DNA of 64,000 nt, from NCBI RefSeq assembly GCF_016587375.1, contig NZ_BNJG01000001.1:620001-684000 (forward strand), in the 5' to 3' direction. The notes under the pieces are model-generated. The model ran no database searches, had not been told where the DNA came from, and worked only from the letters and a program-made list of their open reading frames with translations. This document shows, in pieces, positions 17,019 through 25,049 of this stretch (position 1 is the stretch's first letter; every line of letters begins with the position of its first letter). The DNA comes from Ktedonobacter robiniae. Lineage in GTDB: Bacteria; Chloroflexota; Ktedonobacteria; Ktedonobacterales; Ktedonobacteraceae. Position numbers and translations under genes: made by a program.

Positions 17019-19724
17019 ATGGATGAAATACGATCAGCCCCTTTTGGAGAAGTCTTGCAAACGCTGCGCAAGAAGAAGAAAATCGCGCAGCAGGTTCTAG
17101 CTGAGAAGCTGGGTGCGCATCGCAATACGATTAGCGCCTGGGAGCGCGGCAAGCGCCTTCCCGACACCAAGGGTATGGTAGCAGAGCTTGCCACCCAGCT
17201 CCACCTCGATGACCAGCAGACACGCCTTCTCCTGGAGGCGAGCTTAACAGCGGTCTCGCCCTACTGGTATGTCCCCTATCAACGCAACTACTATTTCACC
17301 GGGCGCGAGGCGCTGCTGGAGCAGCTTCATACCTCTTTCTCCTCCGGCCAGGCACTGGCACTCACGCAATCTTATACTTTAAGCGGGCTAGGCGGCATCG
17401 GCAAGACGCAGGTCGCGCTTGAATACGCCTATCGCTATCATCAGCACTATGCAGCCACCTTCTGGCTAGCCGCCGAGAGCAGCGAGACGCTCACGTCAAG
17501 CTTTCTCTCAATCGCTCAGACTCTGCGCCTACCCGAACGGCACGAGCAGGACCAGCACAAAATCATTGCCAGCGTGCTCCAATGGCTCAACAGCCATAAG
17601 GATTGGCTCCTCATCTTTGATAACGTCGAAGATATTGGCGTCCTCAAGCCATTCCTCCCCACGACGCGGCAGGGATCATTCCTGTTTAGCACGCGTCTGC
17701 ATACCCTTGGGCATCTTGCCCAGACCCTTGAGCTTTCGCGCCTGCCTCGTGATGAGGGCATCGCTTTCCTCCTGCATCGTACGCACATACTACCCACGAA
17801 CGCCCCCATGACCCAGGCTGCCGCTAGCGACGTGGAGCTTGCCGCGACCATTGTTGACCTGGTGGATGGTCTGCCCCTGGCGCTCGACCAGGCGGGCGCA
17901 TATATCGAAGCTACCCAATGCGGCATGGAGGATTTCCTCCACCTCTTTCAGGCCTATCCCATGCAGCTCCTCGACGAACGCGACGCCCATGCCCAGCATC
18001 CCCACTCAGTCACCACGACGTTTCGCCTCGCCTTTGAGCAAGTGCAACGTAATAAAAATTCTGCCGCCATTGAGATCCTTACCCTGTGCGCCTTTCTCGC
18101 GCCCGATGACATACCAGAGGCCCTCTTTCTGGAGGGACAACGCTGGCTTGAGCCTCCCCTGGCAGCAGCTATCGAGCAACCGCTCCAATTTCAAGCGACC
18201 CTGAGGGACCTGCTCGCCTACTCCCTCATCCGTCGCAATAGCCAGAAGAAAACGCTCAGCATCCACCGCCTGGCCCAGGAGGTGCTCAAGGCACATGTAG
18301 GCGAGGAGGAACGGAAACACTGGGTGGAACGCGCCATCAGGATCGTCCAGCAGAGCTTTCCAGCGTCAGCAATTGAGTTTGCCAACTGGGAGCAGTGCGA
18401 ACGCCTCCTACCACACGCGCTGGCAGCCGCCCAACAGATGCAACAGTGTTTTTCACTAGAGAACGACACTCAGCGTTTTCAGCCAGTAGCCTCTCTCTAC
18501 ACCAGCATCGCGGAATATTTCATCGAGCATGATCGCTATATCGAGGCCGAGCCCTTGCTTCAACAGGCCCGGTATATCTGGGAAAGCACCCTGGGGCCTG
18601 AGCACGTAGATATGACACTCGCGCTCAATAGCCTGGCAGACCTCTATCGCCACCAGGCGAAGTTTCAGGAGGCAGAGGCGCTCTATCGACGTTGTTTGCA
18701 GATACGCGAAGAGGCACTTGCTCCCAATCATCCCCTGATAGCGCGTACACTGCACGGGCTGGGCCGACTATATGGACAGATGGGAAAATATCAGCAATCT
18801 GAACCCCTTCTCCTACGCGCTTTGCGTATGCAAGAAGAACAGCCCACATCCCCAGCATTATCCCTCGCCAATCTTCTGAGCAACCTGGGCGAGCTCTATC
18901 GCGAGCAAGGAAGGTACGAGGAAGCCGAGCCATATTACCGCGAGTCCTTATACGTGATTGAACAAACATATGGGACACATCACCCCAGCCTTAGACATCC
19001 CTTGAACAATCTCGCCATCCTCTTCGCGGAGCAAGGAAAGTACAGCGAGGCCGAACCTCTCTTTCTCCGTACGCTTCATGTCGTAGAAGAGGCATTCGGT
19101 ACAGATCATCTCCAGGTTGCTTACTCACTTATTAACCTGGGTGCATTGCAAGGAATACAGGGGCGCTATGCCGAAACAGCGACATCACTGCGACGCGCGC
19201 TTCGCATCCGAGAACAGGCTCACGGCCCGGACCATCCCGAGGTTGCCATGGTTCTTAATAACCTCGCGGAGGCCCACCGTTTGCAAAAGCACTATGCTGA
19301 GGCGGAACAACTCTTCCTGCGCACACTGGCTATTCGTGAATGTACGCTTGATGCAGAGCATCCACTCACCGCACATCCCATAAACGGCCAGGCAGATATC
19401 TATGCAGTACAGGAAAAGTACGCGCAGGCCGAAGAATGCTACCAGCGCGCACTTCGGATTCGTGAGCTGAAGCTAGCGGACAAGCATCCAGACCTGGCGG
19501 AAACCTGCCTGGGACTGGCAAATCTCTACGCACGCCAACAGAGGTACCAGGAGGCGGAGACCCTCTACCGGCGCACTCTGCGCATACGCGAAGAGGTCTT
19601 CGGCGAGACTCACCCGCTCACCGAGGAGGCCCGCTCAGCCTATGCCTCGCTTATCAAGCGACAAGCAGAAGAGACCTCCATCAAGCAAGACAGCAAGACA
19701 GATAGAACCTATAAACAACTCTAA
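17019..19724 (+). CDS. XRE-NB-ARC-TPR STAND protein (NLR-like)
   Basis: 901 residues; ATG 17019 follows GGAGG by 9 nt. Residues about 8-62 are an XRE helix-turn-helix (LAEKLGAHRNTISAWERGKR). The NB-ARC ATPase follows, with P-loop GLGGIGKTQ (123-131), Walker B LLIFDNVED, sensor FLFSTRLHT and GLPLALDQAGAYI. From about 490 to 880 are around ten TPR-type repeats of ~42 residues (EAEPLLQQARYIWE, EAEALYRRCLQIRE). STAND proteins switch to an oligomeric state when the repeats sense a signal; here the output would be DNA binding. It belongs to the same subfamily as the genes at 25050 and 27815 (VPYQRNYYFTGRE). Confidence 0.88.
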   Translation: MDEIRSAPFGEVLQTLRKKKKIAQQVLAEKLGAHRNTISAWERGKRLPDTKGMVAELATQLHLDDQQTRLLLEASLTAVSPYWYVPYQRNYYFTGREALLEQLHTSFSSGQALALTQSYTLSGLGGIGKTQVALEYAYRYHQHYAATFWLAAESSETLTSSFLSIAQTLRLPERHEQDQHKIIASVLQWLNSHKDWLLIFDNVEDIGVLKPFLPTTRQGSFLFSTRLHTLGHLAQTLELSRLPRDEGIAFLLHRTHILPTNAPMTQAAASDVELAATIVDLVDGLPLALDQAGAYIEATQCGMEDFLHLFQAYPMQLLDERDAHAQHPHSVTTTFRLAFEQVQRNKNSAAIEILTLCAFLAPDDIPEALFLEGQRWLEPPLAAAIEQPLQFQATLRDLLAYSLIRRNSQKKTLSIHRLAQEVLKAHVGEEERKHWVERAIRIVQQSFPASAIEFANWEQCERLLPHALAAAQQMQQCFSLENDTQRFQPVASLYTSIAEYFIEHDRYIEAEPLLQQARYIWESTLGPEHVDMTLALNSLADLYRHQAKFQEAEALYRRCLQIREEALAPNHPLIARTLHGLGRLYGQMGKYQQSEPLLLRALRMQEEQPTSPALSLANLLSNLGELYREQGRYEEAEPYYRESLYVIEQTYGTHHPSLRHPLNNLAILFAEQGKYSEAEPLFLRTLHVVEEAFGTDHLQVAYSLINLGALQGIQGRYAETATSLRRALRIREQAHGPDHPEVAMVLNNLAEAHRLQKHYAEAEQLFLRTLAIRECTLDAEHPLTAHPINGQADIYAVQEKYAQAEECYQRALRIRELKLADKHPDLAETCLGLANLYARQQRYQEAETLYRRTLRIREEVFGETHPLTEEARSAYASLIKRQAEETSIKQDSKTDRTYKQL

Positions 19725-19790
19725 ATTGCTTATTTGTATGTGCCATAGCGGTCGCGAATGCGACCGCTATGGCACATACAAATAAGCAAT
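19725..19790. terminator. 31-bp perfect inverted repeat after the NLR gene
   Basis: Arms 19725-19755 and 19760-19790 are exact complements with a GAAT loop. The left arm starts at the base after the stop codon. Confidence 0.78.
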
Positions 19791-19899
19791 CCAAAAATGC
19801 ACTGCGAAACGGTGCATTTTTTTATTTACACTTATATTGCATACGGTATTCTACCAGCACATACATACTTAAAGGTCTTTTACTATGATTGGAGTGAGA

Positions 19900-20444
19900 A
19901 TGCAGCACATGCATCGGAAGCAACATGTATTCCTGGCGCTCTTTGCCTTCTTCGTCAGTATTTCGCTTGTCGCCTGCGGAGGCTCAAGCACGGCCTCATC
20001 GGCGCCCGCAAAGGCTCAGGTAACGCCAAAACCCACCAGAATCATAGACCGTGATAACGGCTATCTCTACTATACAACGCCGCAGGGCATCTACCAGATC
20101 CATACCGATACTGGCCATCCGGGCTGGAAGACGCCCCAGGTTGTGGCCTATAGCTTGCAGAATGGCCATTCGCTCTGGACAAGCAACGCGCCCGCGCCCG
20201 GCAGCGGCATCAATACCACCGGGAACAGTGCCGCGAAGGTGACTGTCATCCAGCCAGGGGCGGAGAGCGACACCAATACGTACGCCGTCCTGGGCGACGG
20301 CACCGTCTATGCCTTTGATCCACAGGGGAAGTTGGTGTGGAACAAGCAGCTCTACGCCATCAATATCATCTCATATGCACGGCCTCATATCCCCCTAACG
20401 AAATATATGCCAGCGACTTATATGCGCTCGTGAGCGATAAATAA
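19900..20444 (+). pseudogene. Remnant of a PQQ-propeller lipoprotein (frameshifted, shortened)
   Basis: ATG 19900 follows GGAGTGAG. A signal peptide ends in the lipobox LVAC, then a Ser/Ala linker and about three propeller-like strands (GTVYAFDPQGKLVWNKQ). The frame ends at 20433 with unrelated sequence (ARPHIPLTKYMPATYM). A different frame over the last ~75 bases reads NEIYASDLYALVSDK and stops at 20444, which looks like propeller sequence. The gene therefore seems to have lost most blades and suffered a frameshift near 20370-20395. A short functional lipoprotein of 177 residues cannot be excluded. Confidence 0.55.
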
Positions 20445-20499
20445 GAAGCTATCTCTCTTTCATAATGGGGCAACATTTGTATATTCAGAAGGAGTACTT

Positions 20500-22032
20500 A
20501 TGTCCAGGTGTATATATTGTGGGGCAGAAAATCCCGAGGACGCCCGTTTCTGTGGTATTTGTGGCCGAAGCGGTCAGGACGAGCAGAACATCACGGCGAC
20601 CGAGCGGTATGAGCCAGCGGAAGGCGAGCAGACGCTTATCTTGCCAGAGGGTCTAGCAAGCAAGGCACAGATCAAGAGCGAAGGGAGGCAAGAAGAGCCG
20701 CCGCTAGAAGAAGGCATCCCACCCATCGGCATAGGGGGGAGCGGGCAGGGCAGTACTCAGGTGCCTGGCGCACCTGGCACGCCGCAGGCTCCCCAGATGA
20801 CCAGCGCACCCGGCACGCCTTCCACGCCTCAGCCCGCTGCCAACGCCGCCGCGAAGTTCTCGGCCAACACCCACACCTCACAGGGCGCATCTACAGCCTC
20901 TCAACACGCCCAGAGCGTATCTCACGAGGGCACAGCTCCCAACACCCAGGCTCAGCATACGGGAGCGACCCACGCCCAGGCCGGGCAAACCGCCGCGCAG
21001 CATACAATGGTCCATACCGCCATTAAAGGAGGGACTAGCGCAGCGACCAAAGTGATTGTGATCATCGTTGCCGCCATCGTCGTAGCCACTGGAAGCGTCG
21101 GGGCCTTCGCCTTCGCGCGCCAGAACCAGCACCCACAGGAGACCAGCAAGCACGCCTCGTCGACAACTACTCAGCATAATACTGGCGTTAGCTCACAGGT
21201 AGGACCAAACACCTTTATCATCACAGGCGCGCTCAACGGCACCTTAGCCAATGTCCAATATACTTCCTGCGAGTATGCTTCACATATGGATGGCACTGGT
21301 TACTATTTGCGAGTCGTGGGCACCCTCAATAACCAACCGTATAGCCTCTTCCTCGAGGTAATCAACGCCTCCAGGCCCGGCACCTACACCTACCCGACTG
21401 CAACATCCAGCCAACCCAAACCCCTTTTGGACTTCGAGAATGATCCAGGCACGCAAACCTGGATCACGGATGGAAGTACTGGTCACGGGAACATTGTCAT
21501 CAATAATGACGGCCTCTCTGGAACGCTTGCAGCCGTGGATATTCCCGGGAACAAAGGCGAAAGCGGCAAAAAGATCTCTATCACCGGGAACTGGCATTGC
21601 CAGGGTTCATTTAAAGCGACGCCAGCCCTCACACCGACGACCCCGCCGGTCACCGCCAATATCTTTACCGTCAGCGGCGCGGTCAACGGTACGCTGACAA
21701 TTACTAACTATCTGACCTGTGGTATGACGCCCAACGGGAGCGCCGTGGCCATGCTAGCAACTGGCACGCTTAACGGCGAGACCTATCACCTGAACTTCCT
21801 CTACCCCCACTATCATGGGCCAGGTACCTATACCGACCCGTCATCGCCGGGAAACGTCACGCTGAATTTTAATAACAGCTCGCAGACCTGGTCCACCAAC
21901 GGGAGCGATGCCCAGGGCAGCGCCACGGTCAATCGCGACAACAATTCGGGCACGCTCAATGCCCTGACCGTGCCCGGTGTGAATGGCGCAGCAGGCTCCC
22001 ATATCACCATCACTGGCGCCTGGAGCTGTTAG
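20500..22032 (+). CDS. Zinc-ribbon, single-TM protein with duplicated extracytoplasmic domain
   Basis: 510 residues; ATG 20500 follows AGAAGGAG. An N-terminal zinc ribbon (CIYCGAENPEDARFCGICG) is followed by a long disordered Pro/Thr/Gln/Ala region, a TM helix near residues 186-207 (VIVIIVAAIVVATGSVGAFA) and two copies of a ~130-residue beta domain. The copies start FIITGALNGTLANVQY and FTVSGAVNGTLTITNY and each end with WHCQ or WSC. Function unknown. A similar layout occurs at 40150-41379, so such zinc-ribbon membrane proteins recur here. Confidence 0.78.
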   Translation: MSRCIYCGAENPEDARFCGICGRSGQDEQNITATERYEPAEGEQTLILPEGLASKAQIKSEGRQEEPPLEEGIPPIGIGGSGQGSTQVPGAPGTPQAPQMTSAPGTPSTPQPAANAAAKFSANTHTSQGASTASQHAQSVSHEGTAPNTQAQHTGATHAQAGQTAAQHTMVHTAIKGGTSAATKVIVIIVAAIVVATGSVGAFAFARQNQHPQETSKHASSTTTQHNTGVSSQVGPNTFIITGALNGTLANVQYTSCEYASHMDGTGYYLRVVGTLNNQPYSLFLEVINASRPGTYTYPTATSSQPKPLLDFENDPGTQTWITDGSTGHGNIVINNDGLSGTLAAVDIPGNKGESGKKISITGNWHCQGSFKATPALTPTTPPVTANIFTVSGAVNGTLTITNYLTCGMTPNGSAVAMLATGTLNGETYHLNFLYPHYHGPGTYTDPSSPGNVTLNFNNSSQTWSTNGSDAQGSATVNRDNNSGTLNALTVPGVNGAAGSHITITGAWSC

Positions 22033-22505
22033 TGAACACAATCAGCATGCACTCCAGCCAGATTTGCAGCGGAGATTACAATGTAAAGAGAACTCTTGAA
22101 AAGAAAAATACTAATCCAGGAAACCTCCTAAAAACAATCTGGTAGTACACCAAGAAACACTTGTTAACCACGTCTTGACACGGAAAGGCTTGTTCGGGCC
22201 GTTTATGAGGACCCAACAAGCCTTTCTTTTTTTGCAGAAATTATGGAGGTGCCAGGCGGACGAATTAGTAAATGCCCTACGAAGCAAGCAGGTTTGGTCC
22301 TCAAATGTGGAACATTGTCCTTAATCTTGAGCACTGGGACAAAATTCCTGGAAAAAACAGCCAGAGCCATGCGAAGACACGATGGGGAACAGGCCAGAAT
22401 CGCCCGTCAGCAAGAGCTTCCCGTTCGTGCTCATATTCAGGACGAAGCACGGGCAGCATGCCGTCGCAGGAGCACGGAAATTCGAGCAAGTGACCAAGCC
22501 CGCCA
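22033..22505. other. 473-bp region with terminator and no convincing gene
   Basis: It contains the intrinsic terminator at 22183-22233. The stretch 22243-22505 is open in one frame but shows no recognisable domain, and that frame overlaps the better candidate at 22506-22835. Confidence 0.4.
22183..22233 (+). terminator. Intrinsic terminator
   Basis: GAAAGGCTTGTT pairs with AACAAGCCTTTC and is followed by T7. This is the most canonical rho-independent terminator of the window, about 150 bp beyond the zinc-ribbon gene. Confidence 0.8.
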
Positions 22506-22835
22506 ATGGGATCGCCAACGAAGAGACATTCATCCGAAACGCCCCAACTGCATGAAAAAGAGAAAGAACAGGAACACACAAACACATCCTCCAACTGCAC
22601 GTTTTCTGGAAAACTGGTTCCCATCGATCTCAAACAATTTACTGACAGTGGCATCAATCTGGTGGAATGTCCTGACTGTGGAAGAATGCGTTCGCTCTCC
22701 CCTGTCAAGGGCGTTCTCCGGTTCAAACCGCACACCCCACGCAAGCAGCAGACGCCTCTGACAGAGAAACGTTGGTCAACCACAAGAAAAACAGGCTGGA
22801 TGTGGTTGACAGGTAACGAACGAGAAAGGGAATGA
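22506..22835 (+). CDS. Small zinc-finger-like protein (CPDCG)
   Basis: 109 residues. The N-terminal third is polar. The middle reads LVECPDCGRMRSLSP, one CxxC pair with no second pair, followed by a basic, Pro/Arg/Lys-rich tail. Start ATG 22506 has no clear ribosome-binding site. A 32-codon gene starts at 22832 with an ATGA overlap, suggesting translational coupling. It could be a small DNA- or RNA-binding protein or the surviving part of a mobile gene; family not recognised. Confidence 0.4.
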   Translation: MGSPTKRHSSETPQLHEKEKEQEHTNTSSNCTFSGKLVPIDLKQFTDSGINLVECPDCGRMRSLSPVKGVLRFKPHTPRKQQTPLTEKRWSTTRKTGWMWLTGNERERE

Positions 22836-22930
22836 ACGATGCGGAAAGTTATTCCACCATCTTTGGGGAACGGATCTTTCATCTGCGTGGTCTTGAAGCA
22901 GAAAGTCCTGTTAGCCCCTATTTGCGCTAG
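22832..22930 (+). CDS. Possible 32-residue small protein
   Basis: ATG 22832 overlaps the preceding stop codon as ATGA. The product (MNDAESYSTIFGERIF...) is acidic and ends at TAG 22930, overlapping the end of the convergent gene by 4 bp. It may be a coupled small protein or a gene fragment. Support is the overlap only. Confidence 0.25.
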   Translation: MNDAESYSTIFGERIFHLRGLEAESPVSPYLR

Positions 22931-23322
22931 TGTGAAAGAACGCAGAATTCATCCCGTTCTTCTATGATTTTCTTGCTCTCATCGAGCAAGTAGAGACTAG
23001 CTCTCGCTAGGGTCACCATCGTCCCACCTGGACCCAGACCGATCCTCAGAGTTTCCAGAACGAGTGCGTTCCTTTCATCACCAATTGCTGAGATCACCTG
23101 AACGCTTCCGGGTTCGATGAATTGCACAGTTTTTATCAAGCGTTCCATGTAATTGTCGATACCTGAAGCTTCTCCGCCAGGTAGCATGGACTGCGTAGAC
23201 GTTGCCACAACGTGTACATTTGGGGCGACGAGCTCTCTTGTCTTCTCCCAATCCTGATGACTCCAAGCGTTGATATGGGCGCGTGCTATGGTAACGGCTG
23301 TCGATTCTTGCATGTTCATCAT
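22927..23322 (-). CDS. SnoaL/NTF2-like protein
   Basis: 131 residues with the cone-shaped NTF2-like pattern: an N-terminal helix (IARAHINAWSHQDWEKTREL), LVAPNVHVVAT, a middle helix and alternating strands ending in IIEERDEFCV. Such proteins are small enzymes (isomerases, cyclases) or binding proteins; the substrate is unknown. ATG 23322 follows GGAGG. Two CAAATG-type direct repeats lie just upstream. Confidence 0.7.
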   Translation of the reverse strand: MMNMQESTAVTIARAHINAWSHQDWEKTRELVAPNVHVVATSTQSMLPGGEASGIDNYMERLIKTVQFIEPGSVQVISAIGDERNALVLETLRIGLGPGGTMVTLARASLYLLDESKKIIEERDEFCVLSH

Positions 23323-23625
23323 TTTTCCTCCAAATGAATTCTTTTTTTGAACAAATGCATTCTAAAAGGTACTAAAGCAGCATTCTCACAGAGGAAGGAA
23401 AAGCGGAAATGTGTAAATCGTTTTGCTTCACGGGCCGAAATCGGTCCAAGGGCGTCCTAATCTGGTCCTCGCGGATCACTGCCGCTCGAGATGGCCACTT
23501 TACTTGACCTAATCAGACACCTCCTAAAAATGACCCTTGTCAGTCCTCAACATGGCTGAGTATAATAGCCAACACAGTCTATTTATCGTTATCTCTCTAA
23601 AGCACATTTAAGGGGATATCTAAAC
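23323..23625. other. 303-bp divergent intergenic region
   Basis: It holds the two CAAATG direct repeats next to the SnoaL-like gene. Otherwise nothing recognisable. Confidence 0.4.
23331..23362. promoter_or_regulatory. Candidate operator: direct repeats CAAATGAATTC and CAAATGCATTC
   Basis: Two 11-bp near-identical direct repeats at 23331-23341 and 23352-23362, spaced by exactly 21 bp (two helical turns), 9 bp upstream of the SnoaL-like gene. Inference from spacing only. Confidence 0.3.
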
Positions 23626-24957
23626 ATGGAGATATCTGAACAGTCTGGCAGTGATGCCACGTCGCCGATGTTGGCGACCGAGCCGCGTCCCGTCTCGCTC
23701 CTGGAGCAGATCAACATCAATGTCTTCTGGCTCGCGAACCAGTTCCATTGGAACGCCATTATCTCCGTTATCATTCCCAGCATGGTCGCCAAGCTGCTCG
23801 ATCCGGCGCAGAAGGATATCAATCTGACGCTGGTCGTGGCGTGGGGAACACTGGCCGCCGTGGTCGTTAACCCGCTGGTAGGGGCCATCTCGGACTACGC
23901 GACCTTCCGCATGGGACGCCGCCGCCCCTTTATGCTCATTGGCACTATTTTCAATATCCTGGCCCTGGTCGCCTTCGCCTTCGCGCCCTATCTGAATCCC
24001 GGTCTGCTACTCCCCGCCTTCGCCATACTCTTCCTACTGCTCCAGGCCAGCAATAACTTCGCCAACTCGCCCTGGAGCGCCATCATCGCCGACAAGGTCC
24101 CGGTCAAACAGCGCGGCCTGACGGCGGGTATCAACGGCCTCTGCCTCCTGCTGGGGACCGCCATCGGCTCCGTCGTCGCGGGCCTGATCATCAATAAGCG
24201 CGACACCCTGGATGTCTATAAGAATGAGATCGTCTGGATCTTTCTGCTCATTGCCGTGGTGCAGATCATCGTGGTGGCCTACACCATCCTGACCGTCAAG
24301 GAGACGCCGCCACCACTGGAGGCGCGGCAGCAGTTCAGCTTTGGTCCCTTCATGCGCAAGTTCTTCTTCAAGCCCTCACAGTATCCCGATCTCTCCTGGG
24401 TCCTGCTGGCACGCCTGCTCGTGCAGATGGGCATTTGGACCATCTTCTACTTCCTGCAATACTATGCCGACGACGTCCTGCATGTCTCGGGCGAGCAGTT
24501 TATCGGCGGGCAGTTCCTCCCCGTCCTGCTTATCGCCTCGCTGCCAACCTCCCTGTTGGCGGGCTGGGCCTCCGACCGCTGGGGACGCAAGGGCCTGGTC
24601 TACCTCTCGGGCGCGATGATGACGCTGGTCTGCATCCTCTTCATCTTCTTCCAATCCACCAACATCTCCCTGATCGCCGCCCTCTTCTTCGGCATCGGCT
24701 ATGGTGCCTACTCCAGCGTCGACTGGGCGCTGGTCGCCGACGCCCTGCCACCCACCGACGAGGCGGGCAAGTTCCTCGGTATCTGGTCCGCCATGGGCAT
24801 CCTGCCACAGGTTGTGGGCATCGCCATCGGCGGCATACTGCTCCAACTCCTACACAACACCCCCAACCACCTTGGCTATACGACACTCTTCGCCGTCACC
24901 GTCATCTACTTCGCCCTCGGTACCGCCGTCATCTACCAGGTCAAAGGCGTGAAATAA
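23626..24957 (+). CDS. MFS transporter, 12 TM (GPH/SLC45-like)
   Basis: 443 residues, 12 predicted helices. NPLVGAISDYATFRMGRRRP in the loop after helix 2 and AGWASDRWGRKG in the second half are MFS/GPH-type motifs. The tract YGAYSSVDWALVADALP is shared almost word for word with the carrier at 48907, so they are paralogues. The GPH/SLC45 group usually moves sugars or glycosides with cations; the substrate is unknown here. No metabolic gene is adjacent. Confidence 0.8.
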   Translation: MEISEQSGSDATSPMLATEPRPVSLLEQININVFWLANQFHWNAIISVIIPSMVAKLLDPAQKDINLTLVVAWGTLAAVVVNPLVGAISDYATFRMGRRRPFMLIGTIFNILALVAFAFAPYLNPGLLLPAFAILFLLLQASNNFANSPWSAIIADKVPVKQRGLTAGINGLCLLLGTAIGSVVAGLIINKRDTLDVYKNEIVWIFLLIAVVQIIVVAYTILTVKETPPPLEARQQFSFGPFMRKFFFKPSQYPDLSWVLLARLLVQMGIWTIFYFLQYYADDVLHVSGEQFIGGQFLPVLLIASLPTSLLAGWASDRWGRKGLVYLSGAMMTLVCILFIFFQSTNISLIAALFFGIGYGAYSSVDWALVADALPPTDEAGKFLGIWSAMGILPQVVGIAIGGILLQLLHNTPNHLGYTTLFAVTVIYFALGTAVIYQVKGVK

Positions 24958-24971
24958 ACGAAACAAAGACC

Positions 24972-25028
24972 AGAAGTAGCCGCGTACGCAAGTAGCGGGC
25001 CCCGCTACTTGCGTACGCGGCTACTTCT
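24972..25028. terminator. 28-bp perfect palindrome between convergent genes; paired copy of repeat R1
   Basis: Arms 24972-24999 and 25001-25028 are exact complements around a single C. Core GTAGCCGCGTACGCAAGTAGC differs from the copy at 1043 by C to A, with the matching G to T change in the other arm. Confidence 0.75.
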
Positions 25029-25049
25029 GTGGCATGCATGATATGAGGG

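Noticed and set aside
17019..19724. Inclusion of the XRE-type NLR in the amyloid cassette
   Set aside because: Its N-terminus is a helix-turn-helix and lacks the shared motif, so it is related in the NB-ARC/TPR part only.
22243..22761. 172-codon frame beginning GTGCCAGG-proximal
   Set aside because: Overlaps the better frame at 22506-22835; no domain and an odd composition; left out as a gene.
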